Positions 1-5,569 of a stretch of DNA of 5,569 nucleotides are shown here, piece by piece; positions within the stretch are counted from its first letter, which is position 1, and every line of letters begins with the position of its first letter. Both the position numbers and the translations under genes were made by a program. Origin of the DNA: Chryseobacterium gleum (lineage in GTDB: Bacteria; Bacteroidota; Bacteroidia; Flavobacteriales_D; Sanyastnellaceae); contig CAMCUG010000110.1 of NCBI GenBank assembly GCA_945878835.1, positions 1 to 5,569 on the forward strand, written 5' to 3'. Under the pieces are notes generated by a model. The model was not told the DNA's origin. It did not search any database and saw only the letters and a program-made list of their open reading frames with translations.

Positions 1-235
1 CACTCATTTTTTCTCCATCGAGATAATAATCGTGATATTCATCTACCGCTAACTGCAAAGACTTTTTAGGTTCGCGCTGCTGGGTTTCACCGGCTTCTGG
101 TAAAAGCACTTTAATGACATTCGGATTAGCAAGCGTTGAAAGAATTAGGAAAAACAAAAGCAAGAAGAACATAATGTCGTTCAACGCATGTGTGTTCACC
201 ACAGCACCTCGCTTCTTTCTTCTCTTTATATTCAT
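1..235 (-). CDS. exbD: ExbD/TolR-family biopolymer transporter, N-terminal part (cut by window edge)
   Basis: The first 78 codons of an ExbD/TolR-type protein are visible; the rest lies beyond base 1. The protein starts with a short basic cytoplasmic stretch (MNIKRRKKR). One transmembrane helix follows, at about residues 18-34, in the context LNDIMFFLLLFFLI, and then STLANPNVIKVLLPEA, the start of the periplasmic part. Asp20 sits at the start of the helix where ExbD and TolR carry their essential proton-pathway aspartate. In the known family, ExbD sits inside an ExbB pentamer in the inner membrane and passes proton-motive force to TonB. The ATG lies in an ATGA overlap with the exbB stop codon, which fixes the start and suggests translational coupling. 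The wording of the helix and of the NPNVIK segment is typical of Bacteroidota homologues. TolR is the alternative name; the nearby TonB-dependent receptor makes ExbD more likely. Confidence 0.9.
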   Translation of the reverse strand, partial: MNIKRRKKRGAVVNTHALNDIMFFLLLFFLILSTLANPNVIKVLLPEAGETQQREPKKSLQLAVDEYHDYYLDGEKMS

Positions 236-888
236 TTTCCTTGAAGGAATAATGTTTTAAGTTGAAGAGAATATTCCTCCATTTGCGCAACAAACTTATC
301 TACTGAATTTTGAAGCAACTGGTAAAAAACGAAGGCGATAATTCCAACCACCAATCCGCCTGCAGAAGAAACCATTTTCTGATAAAGACCTTCAGAAATA
401 ACTCCGATGCTAATGTCTGCTGTGGTTGAAATATCGAAGAAGATTGTAATAACTCCCGCAATGGTTCCTATGAAACCCAACAGTGGCGCGACTCCCGCAA
501 CAATAGACAACACGTTCAATCTTCTTTCCAAATAAGCCACTTCTACATTGGCCGCTTGTTCCATTAGTTTCTCTTGTTCGTCGCCAGAGATTTCGGTGAG
601 CGCTGCATATTGAAAAATACGCGACCAAGCAGCGTTGTCTTCTTCACACAAACGCATCGCCTCTTTGTTGTTTCCAACTTTCAAAGCCGCTAAAAAACTT
701 TCGAAATTGTTCTTCTTTCCAACACCTTGTTTCCCTAGAAAAAGGTAACGTTCAATAACAATCACAATCGTTAAAATAGAGAGAAGCAAAAGTGGAATCA
801 TAACCCACCCTCCCTTGAAGATAAGTCCAATTAAATCCAACGATTTCTCATAGGTTGCTCCTTCCGGTGCGGCTTGCAAATAGATCAT
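232..888 (-). CDS. exbB: MotA/TolQ/ExbB-family proton channel protein
   Basis: Complete 218-residue inner-membrane protein, the usual length for Bacteroidota ExbB. Three hydrophobic segments are visible: residues about 29-50 (starting GGWVMIPLLLLSI), about 125-150 (VAGVAPLLGFIGTIAGVI) and about 172-192 (SSAGGLVVGIIAFVFYQLL). A charged cytoplasmic loop lies between the first two. Thr142 in GFIGTIAG matches the conserved pore threonine of helix 2. In helix 3, Ser174/Ser175 fall where the second pore threonine of E. coli ExbB would align, a conservative change. In the family, five ExbB subunits surround ExbD and couple proton flow to TonB or Tol-Pal. The ATG begins one base after the stop of the upstream dehydrogenase gene, and the 3' end overlaps exbD by four bases, so the three genes are probably co-transcribed. 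No strong Shine-Dalgarno precedes the start (an A-rich stretch only). TolQ cannot be fully excluded. Confidence 0.92.
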   Translation of the reverse strand: MIYLQAAPEGATYEKSLDLIGLIFKGGWVMIPLLLLSILTIVIVIERYLFLGKQGVGKKNNFESFLAALKVGNNKEAMRLCEEDNAAWSRIFQYAALTEISGDEQEKLMEQAANVEVAYLERRLNVLSIVAGVAPLLGFIGTIAGVITIFFDISTTADISIGVISEGLYQKMVSSAGGLVVGIIAFVFYQLLQNSVDKFVAQMEEYSLQLKTLFLQGK

Positions 889-889
889 C

Positions 890-2125
890 TTAAACTAATT
901 TTTTTAATGCAATTTCAAACGCGTGCTTCGAAACGAACTGCTCTTCACTTCCTTGTTGATGAACATTTTTCAATGCGTCACCAATAATTTTGGAAGTATC
1001 AGAGAAAATTCCTTCATCAGATAAATCAACCTCTGAATCGCTCATCAAGTAAGCGAATACTCTCGCCATTCCACAGTTTGAAATGAAGTCTGGAACGACA
1101 CTGAAATGTGCATCGCACCATTCTGAAATAGGTCCGTAAAAAATTTGCTGATCAGCAAACGGAACATTCGCTCCGCAAGCAATTACAGATACTCCTGCTT
1201 TGTGCATGCGCTCTGCTTGTTCTTGACTCACCAAGCGTGAGGCCGCACATGGAAGAAATACATCGGCTTGAAGATCCCAAACTTTCGCATTAATTTCTTC
1301 GAACGAAAGTATTCCCTCAGCAACCAACGTGTTATTCACGCGATTCAAAAACAACGTGCGAATCTCTTCGAACGAATATCCTTTTTCATTAATCAAACCG
1401 CCATTTCTATCAATGATTCCAACTACAGATGCGCCTGCTTGACTCATGTAAAAAGCAGCAGCAGCACCCACATTTCCCCAACCTTGAACAATCACTTTCT
1501 TGCCTACAAGACTCTTCTCATTTTTCCATATTTCGAAAAAATGACGAACGCTTTCTGCAACGCCGTAACCGGTAATCATATCGGCTACTTTGAATTTCAT
1601 ATTCACATCTGGAGAAAACTTCTCGTCTTCAATGATGCTGACAACACCTCTTCTCAAATTTCCAATGCGCTTTACTTTCTGCGCTTCCGTAGGTTTGAAA
1701 TGTCCGTTGAATACACCTTCTTGCGGATGCCACACACCGCAATCTTCCGTCATTGGAATAACTTCATGAATCTCGTCAACATTCAAATCACCGCCCGTTC
1801 CGTAGTAATGCTTCAACAATGGAGTTACTGCAGCATACCAACGTTTCAACACTTCCTTCTTTCGAGGATCGGCCGGATTGAAATTAATTCCACTCTTCGC
1901 GCCACCAATTTGTGGTCCGCTTACGGTGAACTTCACTTCCATTGTTTTTGCAAGAGACAACACCTCGTGCTTATCTAAACCAACTCTCATTCGAGTTCCA
2001 CCACCTGCAGCTCCACCTCTTAACGAGTTAATCACTACCCAACCTTGTGCTTCTGTGAACGGATCGTTCCATTCAAAAACTACTTCTGGTTTCTTATTTT
2101 CGTACTGCGACAATAAATCCTTCAT
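890..2125 (-). CDS. Glu/Leu/Phe/Val-type amino-acid dehydrogenase, NAD(P)-dependent
   Basis: Complete 411-residue protein of the superfamily that reversibly deaminates an L-amino acid to a 2-oxo acid and ammonia in the cytoplasm. The N-terminal substrate/dimerisation domain (about residues 30-150) carries GGGTRMR (41-47), Lys65 in MEVKFTVSG and Lys77 in GGAKSGI, the expected substrate-binding and catalytic lysines. Asp113 in GTGGDLNVDE is the probable catalytic aspartate. The Rossmann domain (about 185-400) has GWGNVG (215-220) and an acidic strand end at Asp239 (IIDRNGG). PCAAS (292-296), ACGANVPF (316-323) and PDFISNCGM (345-353) correspond to the PCA, GAN and PDxxxNAGG motifs of the family. 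The motif spellings differ from both classical glutamate dehydrogenase (GGAKGG) and leucine dehydrogenase (GGGK), so the substrate is left open. It is the first gene of a tight cluster with exbB and exbD, separated from exbB by one base. A Bacteroidota-type promoter lies just upstream. No strong ribosome-binding site is seen before the ATG. Confidence 0.88.
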   Translation of the reverse strand: MKDLLSQYENKKPEVVFEWNDPFTEAQGWVVINSLRGGAAGGGTRMRVGLDKHEVLSLAKTMEVKFTVSGPQIGGAKSGINFNPADPRKKEVLKRWYAAVTPLLKHYYGTGGDLNVDEIHEVIPMTEDCGVWHPQEGVFNGHFKPTEAQKVKRIGNLRRGVVSIIEDEKFSPDVNMKFKVADMITGYGVAESVRHFFEIWKNEKSLVGKKVIVQGWGNVGAAAAFYMSQAGASVVGIIDRNGGLINEKGYSFEEIRTLFLNRVNNTLVAEGILSFEEINAKVWDLQADVFLPCAASRLVSQEQAERMHKAGVSVIACGANVPFADQQIFYGPISEWCDAHFSVVPDFISNCGMARVFAYLMSDSEVDLSDEGIFSDTSKIIGDALKNVHQQGSEEQFVSKHAFEIALKKLV

Positions 2126-2145
2126 TCTCTATTTAATTTATACCT

Positions 2146-2164
2146 CACAAAACTAACACAAAAC
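2146..2164 (-). repeat. 8-base direct repeat overlapping the dehydrogenase promoter
   Basis: On the minus strand GTTTTGTG occurs twice, at 2164-2157 and 2153-2146, separated by TTA. The period is therefore 11 bases, about one helical turn. The second copy contains the TTTTG end of the -7 element. It could be a tandem operator or two alternative promoter boxes, or it could be chance in AT-rich DNA. Confidence 0.4.
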
Positions 2165-2178
2165 ATGCGTTCTCTCAG
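2148..2178 (-). promoter_or_regulatory. putative Bacteroidota promoter for the dehydrogenase-exbBD operon
   Basis: Read on the minus strand, positions 2155-2148 spell TAGTTTTG, a perfect match to the Bacteroidota -7 consensus TAnnTTTG. Twenty bases upstream, CTG at 2178-2176 is a weak match to the TTTG -33 element, at the normal spacing. The predicted transcript would start near 2142 with a leader of under 20 bases before the ATG at 2125. The -7 box match is seen directly; promoter function is inferred. Confidence 0.45.
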
Positions 2179-2207
2179 TAGGGATTGGAAAAGGCATAGG
2201 TTGGTTA

Positions 2208-2242
2208 TTTGTGCGCGGATAAACAATTCTGCATTTCCTTTG
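2208..2242 (+). promoter_or_regulatory. weak candidate promoter for the TonB-dependent receptor
   Basis: TTTG at 2208-2211 could serve as a -33 element and TTCCTTTG at 2235-2242 as a -7 element (consensus TAnnTTTG, one mismatch). The spacer is 23 bases, at or beyond the long end of what this phylum uses. It would give a transcript start near 2248 and a leader of about 20 bases. No better candidate is visible in the gap. Confidence 0.2.
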
Positions 2243-2258
2243 TTTTGAAATTAAACTT

Positions 2259-2262
2259 AGGA
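2259..2262 (+). promoter_or_regulatory. Shine-Dalgarno-like site of the receptor gene
   Basis: AGGA lies five bases before the ATG at 2268, in the context TTAGGAAAATC. It supports this start codon, which is also directly followed by a signal peptide. Strong Shine-Dalgarno sequences are rare in Bacteroidota, and the other genes here lack one. Confidence 0.5.
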
Positions 2263-2267
2263 AAATC

Positions 2268-4688
2268 ATGTTGCGTTCTACTCTCTTTTTCATTGCATTA
2301 ATCGCTTGCTCATTTGCTTCTGCTCAAAACGGAACTATCTCTGGCGTAATCATAGACAAGAACGCCCAAACCGCGCTAATCGGCGCCACCGTTGTGTTAG
2401 AGAACACTTCTCTTGGTGCGATTTCAGATGTAGATGGAAAATTTTACATTGAACGAATTCAACCCGGAACATATAACGTGAATATTTCTTTGTTGAATTT
2501 TCTTCCTGTTCAACTATTCAACGTAGTTGTCACAAACGGAAATACAAATACGTTTTCTGTTGAATTGGAACGAAGCAGCGAGCAAATGAATACACTCGAA
2601 ATTAAACGTTACACCTACGGAAAAGTAACAGAAACTCCATTAAGCGTTCAGAGTCTTACGGCTGAAGAAATTCGAAGCAACCCCGGAGGAAACTTCGACA
2701 TCTCGAAAGTTATTCAAGCACTTCCGGGAGTTGGCGGACTGTCAGGAGCTGGAGAAAGAAATGATCTTCTCATTCGCGGAGGAGCGCCAAGCGAAAACGT
2801 TTATTATTTAGATGGAATTGAAGTTCCACAAATCAATCACTTCAGCACCCAAGGATCTTCAGGCGGACCGCAAGGAATCATCAATGTAAGTTTCATTGAA
2901 ACGGCTACACTGAACAGCAGCAGCTTCAACGCGAAGTACGACAATGCTCTTTCTTCCGTCCTTCAATTCAAACAACGAAACGGAAACGCGCAACAAGTAA
3001 AAGGAAACGGAAGAATTTCAAGCACAGAAGTGGCGGGTACTTTAGAAGGTCCTATTGGAAAGAACACTACTTTCTTGGCTTCCGTTCGACGTTCGTATTT
3101 GCAATATTTCTTTGAACTTATCGATCTTCCCATTCGTCCGAACTATTGGGATTTTCAATATAAAATAAACACGCAACTCAACAAAAAAAACACGCTAACC
3201 GCAATTGGTTTGGGTGCAATTGATGAATTCACGTTTGGAGTTCCTAAAAATTCCGATCCAACGAAAGAGTACATCATTCGCGCAACACCGACCATCAATC
3301 AATGGAATTACACTGTAGGATTCACGTTGAAACACACACTTGAGAACGGTTATTATAACCTCAGCTTGAGCCGAAATATGTTGAACAACAGACTCGACCG
3401 CTTTGAAGACAACGAAGTCGGAAATGAATCTCGCAGAACATTAAGAAGCGAAAGCCAAGAAATCGAAAACAAATTGCGTTGGGAAGTGAACCAGTTCTAC
3501 GGCGATTGGAAAATTATCTACGGACTTTCTGCGCAATACGTGAAATACAACAATGACTTTTTCAGTAGACTTGCTCCAGCAATTTCAGATAGCGTAGGAA
3601 ACGTTATTGTTCCGCAATTGAATCTTTCCTTCTACAACGCCATCGACTTCGCGCGCTATGGGGCTTTCCTTTCCATAAACAAAAAAGCATGGAACGAAAG
3701 GCTTTCATTAACGGGCGGAATTCGCACCGACATGAACTCATTCACCACAACAGGGAACAACCCGTTAAATGCGCTCTCTCCGCGTGTAGCGGCATCATTC
3801 TCTATTAATGAGAAATGGAACATGAACGCTTCTGTGGGAAGATATGCGAAGCTTCCGGTTTACACGGTTCTTGGATTCAAAGAAGATGGAAACTCTGTGA
3901 ATCGCAACAGCGAATATATCTTGTGCGATCACGTGGTTTATGGATTCGAATTCCTTCCGAAAAACAGCCTAAGAATTACGGCTGAAGGATTTTACAAGCA
4001 ATACAGCAACTATCCTGTTTCATTCGGCTCTGGGCTTTCATTGGCGAATCAAGGTTCCAATTATGGTGCTATCGGAAATGAACGTGTGACTCCTAACGGT
4101 CAAGGGCGTGCATATGGATTCGAATTGTTCCTTCAACAAAAATTCACGAAGTCTTATTTCTTAACGGCTTCATACACGTTCTTTAAAAGTGAATTCACCG
4201 GATCTACAGATACCTACGCACCTTCAGCATGGGACAACAGACATTTGGTTTCTGTTATTTTCGGAAAGAAATTCAAGAACGGATATGAGCTTGGTGTGAA
4301 GTATAGACTCGCGGGTGGCGCGCCTTACACGCCTTACGACATGACCTCTTCGCAATTGAATTATGTAACACTTGGAACAGGATCGTTCGATTACACGCAA
4401 TTGAACAGTCAGCGTTTGCCTGTCTTCAATCAATTGGATATTCGAATCGATAAGAAGATCAACTTCAAGAAATCTTCACTCGATTTCTTCATAGACATTC
4501 AAAACGCAACCAACGCGAAGAGCACTACTCAAGATTTGTATTCCTTCCAACGCAACGCCGACAATAGCGGTTTCGCAACCACAGACGGACAAGCCTTGCG
4601 TGCAGACGGAAGCAACGGAATTCCTATTCTTATTCCGAATGTGAATGGAAGTATTATTCCTGCCTTTGGAATTATTTATGATTTCTAA
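2268..4688 (+). CDS. TonB-dependent outer-membrane receptor with N-terminal carboxypeptidase-regulatory-like domain
   Basis: Complete 806-residue outer-membrane transporter. Residues 1-19 form a signal peptide with probable cleavage at ASA|Q. Residues about 22-101 form a carboxypeptidase-regulatory-like beta-sandwich (GTISGVIIDK, GATVVLENTSLGAISDVDGKFYI and PGTYNVNIS are typical). The plug domain spans about 120-235 and includes the hallmark LLIRGGAPSENVYYLDGIEV (167-186) and INHFSTQGSSGGPQGIINVSF. The remainder is a series of alternating amphipathic strands forming the beta-barrel, ending in the aromatic GIIYDF expected of a barrel protein recognised for outer-membrane assembly. I see no clear TonB box between the first two domains. 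The protein would import a scarce ligand using TonB energy, and exbB/exbD lie just across the divergent promoter region. No SusD-like lipoprotein gene adjoins it, so a glycan-uptake SusCD pair is not supported. The substrate cannot be told from sequence. Its stop overlaps the convergent E1 gene. Confidence 0.92.
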   Translation: MLRSTLFFIALIACSFASAQNGTISGVIIDKNAQTALIGATVVLENTSLGAISDVDGKFYIERIQPGTYNVNISLLNFLPVQLFNVVVTNGNTNTFSVELERSSEQMNTLEIKRYTYGKVTETPLSVQSLTAEEIRSNPGGNFDISKVIQALPGVGGLSGAGERNDLLIRGGAPSENVYYLDGIEVPQINHFSTQGSSGGPQGIINVSFIETATLNSSSFNAKYDNALSSVLQFKQRNGNAQQVKGNGRISSTEVAGTLEGPIGKNTTFLASVRRSYLQYFFELIDLPIRPNYWDFQYKINTQLNKKNTLTAIGLGAIDEFTFGVPKNSDPTKEYIIRATPTINQWNYTVGFTLKHTLENGYYNLSLSRNMLNNRLDRFEDNEVGNESRRTLRSESQEIENKLRWEVNQFYGDWKIIYGLSAQYVKYNNDFFSRLAPAISDSVGNVIVPQLNLSFYNAIDFARYGAFLSINKKAWNERLSLTGGIRTDMNSFTTTGNNPLNALSPRVAASFSINEKWNMNASVGRYAKLPVYTVLGFKEDGNSVNRNSEYILCDHVVYGFEFLPKNSLRITAEGFYKQYSNYPVSFGSGLSLANQGSNYGAIGNERVTPNGQGRAYGFELFLQQKFTKSYFLTASYTFFKSEFTGSTDTYAPSAWDNRHLVSVIFGKKFKNGYELGVKYRLAGGAPYTPYDMTSSQLNYVTLGTGSFDYTQLNSQRLPVFNQLDIRIDKKINFKKSSLDFFIDIQNATNAKSTTQDLYSFQRNADNSGFATTDGQALRADGSNGIPILIPNVNGSIIPAFGIIYDF

Positions 4689-5569
4689 ATCCTCGGAAAT
4701 CTTGCAGGATTTCCTTCTGACATAACCGCGTAGATAGCTTCCACAATATCATCTACAGACGGCTTACTGAAGTAATCACCATCGGTTGAATAAGCAGGTA
4801 AGTGCGGTTTTGAAGTAATTGTAATCGGTTGTGCATCTAGGTAATTGAAAGCACCTTGTTTGTTAATGATCTGATCCAACAAGTAAGCCGAAGCTCCACC
4901 TTCCACATCTTCATCTACAACAACCAAGCGATTTGTTTTCTGAACACTCGATGCTGAAACGCCCGTTGTATCAAATGGAAGAAGCGTTTGCGCGTCTACC
5001 ACTTCAACAGAAATTCCCATGTTCGCTAACTCATCTGCAGCACTCAAACACATGTGAAGCGTGCTTCCGTAAGAAACAACTGTAAGGTCACTTCCTACTT
5101 TCACTACCTCTGCAACACCAATAGGAACAACCATTTCAGAAAGATTGCTCGGCATTTTTTCTTTCTTGCGATATCCGTTCAAACATTCTACAACAAGTGC
5201 AGGGTCGTTTCCTTTCAATAAATTATTGTACATCCCCGCAGCTTGAGTCATGTTCCTTGGAACACACACCACCATTCCGCGAACACTGCTAATGATAGCA
5301 CCCATAGGGCTTCCACTGTGCCAAATGCCTTCTAGTCTGTGACCGCGTGTGCTAATAATCGCCGGAGCCATTTGTCCGCCAGCAGATCTGTAACGCACGC
5401 TAGCCAAGTCGTCGCGCATAATTTGAAGCGCGTAATAGATGTAGTCTAAGTACTGAATTTCCGCAACCGGACGAAGTCCGCGCATGGCCAAACCTATGGC
5501 TTGTCCAACGATTGTTGCTTCGCGAATACCTGTGTCGCTCACGCGCAACTCTCCGTATTTATCTTGAAG
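4685..5569 (-). CDS. thiamine-diphosphate 2-oxoacid dehydrogenase E1, beta-type C-terminal part (cut by window edge)
   Basis: An open frame runs in from the window edge (first visible residues LQDKYGELRV) for 294 residues to a TAG stop. The internal TTG at 5548 is not a credible start, because the residues before it continue the homology. Two domains are visible: a transketolase-like pyrimidine-binding domain (visible residues about 1-150) and a transketolase C-terminal domain (about 155-280). Glu17 in TGIREATIVG is the position of the glutamate that activates thiamine diphosphate. His84 in GIWHSGSPMG matches the conserved active-site histidine of E1-beta. RPVAEIQYLDY, VPRNMTQAAG and DAQTLLPFD are further family motifs. 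The protein would work with E2 and E3 to decarboxylate a 2-oxo acid to an acyl-CoA. The wording resembles Bacteroidota E1 proteins in which alpha and beta are fused (roughly 650-700 residues), which would place the alpha half beyond the window; this is recalled, not shown. Branched-chain 2-oxo acids are the likeliest substrates; pyruvate is possible. Confidence 0.88.
   Translation of the reverse strand, partial: LQDKYGELRVSDTGIREATIVGQAIGLAMRGLRPVAEIQYLDYIYYALQIMRDDLASVRYRSAGGQMAPAIISTRGHRLEGIWHSGSPMGAIISSVRGMVVCVPRNMTQAAGMYNNLLKGNDPALVVECLNGYRKKEKMPSNLSEMVVPIGVAEVVKVGSDLTVVSYGSTLHMCLSAADELANMGISVEVVDAQTLLPFDTTGVSASSVQKTNRLVVVDEDVEGGASAYLLDQIINKQGAFNYLDAQPITITSKPHLPAYSTDGDYFSKPSVDDIVEAIYAVMSEGNPARFPRI
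4695..4714 (+). terminator. candidate hairpin terminator after the receptor gene
   Basis: A perfect 7-base inverted repeat (GGAAATC at 4695-4701, GATTTCC at 4708-4714, loop TTGCAG) starts six bases after the receptor stop codon. It lies inside the end of the convergent E1 coding sequence. The stem is only moderately GC-rich and the following TTCTGAC is a poor T-run, so termination is uncertain. The left arm can instead pair with GATTTC at 4680-4685. Confidence 0.3.

Larger units (their letters stand above)
2126..2267. other. divergent intergenic regulatory region
   Basis: This 142-base gap separates the minus-strand dehydrogenase start from the plus-strand receptor start, so it must hold promoters for both directions. 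It is the only sizeable non-coding stretch in the window. A good promoter element faces the dehydrogenase, a weaker candidate faces the receptor, and an 8-base direct repeat overlaps the former; these are listed separately. I see no tRNA, riboswitch-like fold or credible small ORF in it. Confidence 0.8.

Noticed and set aside
410..628. Minus-strand open frame of 72 codons inside exbB
   Set aside because: It is in another frame of the same strand as exbB, which has full family support.
1296..1376. Twelve-base direct repeat (TCTTCGAACGAA at 1296-1307 and 1365-1376)
   Set aside because: Both copies encode the same short SFEE segment in two helices of the dehydrogenase; similar codons for a common helix-start motif explain it without a regulatory role.
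1268..1978. Long plus-strand open frame (236 codons) antisense to the dehydrogenase
   Set aside because: It lies wholly within a well-supported gene on the other strand, and its translation shows no recognisable domain. It has no good ribosome-binding site.
1878..2156. Plus-strand open frame of 92 codons overlapping the dehydrogenase start and its promoter
   Set aside because: Mostly antisense to conserved dehydrogenase sequence; the translation is low-complexity and resembles no protein family.
4224..4433. Minus-strand open frame of 69 codons inside the receptor gene
   Set aside because: Antisense to conserved barrel strands, with no recognisable motif.
4680..4691. Short palindrome GATTTCTAAATC across the receptor stop
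   Set aside because: Five-base arms with a two-base gap cannot form a normal hairpin loop; the overlapping longer pairings are more plausible and are reported instead.

Overview
The window looks like ordinary chromosomal DNA from a member of the Bacteroidota, most likely the Flavobacteriia or a close relative. Four things point there: an outer-membrane TonB-dependent receptor that begins with a carboxypeptidase-regulatory-like domain, ExbB/ExbD proteins of the Bacteroidota type (ExbD motif LNDIMFFLLLFFLI), an E1 dehydrogenase tail of the kind that is often an alpha/beta fusion in this phylum, and a TAnnTTTG promoter element. The DNA is moderately AT-rich and almost fully coding. I see no mobile element, CRISPR array, RNA gene or phage gene.

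Layout. Positions 1-2125 hold a minus-strand cluster read right to left: a Glu/Leu/Phe/Val-type amino-acid dehydrogenase (890-2125), exbB (232-888) and the start of exbD (1-235, cut by the window edge). The dehydrogenase and exbB are separated by one base, and exbB and exbD overlap by ATGA, so this is almost certainly one operon. Positions 2126-2267 are the only real intergenic space, a divergent promoter region with a good Bacteroidota -7 element facing the dehydrogenase. Positions 2268-4688 encode a complete 806-residue TonB-dependent receptor on the plus strand. Positions 4685-5569 hold the C-terminal 294 residues of a thiamine-diphosphate 2-oxoacid dehydrogenase E1 (beta-type half) on the minus strand. 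Its stop codon overlaps the receptor stop codon by 4 bases (CTAA).

How the genes may work together. ExbB and ExbD form the inner-membrane proton-driven motor that, through TonB, energises outer-membrane receptors such as the one encoded next door. That pairing follows from family knowledge and is not shown to be specific. The dehydrogenase (amino acid to 2-oxo acid) and the E1 protein (oxidative decarboxylation of 2-oxo acids) could act one after the other in amino-acid catabolism, but the substrate of neither can be read from sequence. I found no convincing novel system. The observations worth a second look are the dehydrogenase-exbBD operon, the unusual active-site motifs of the dehydrogenase, and the overlapping convergent stops with alternative hairpins.
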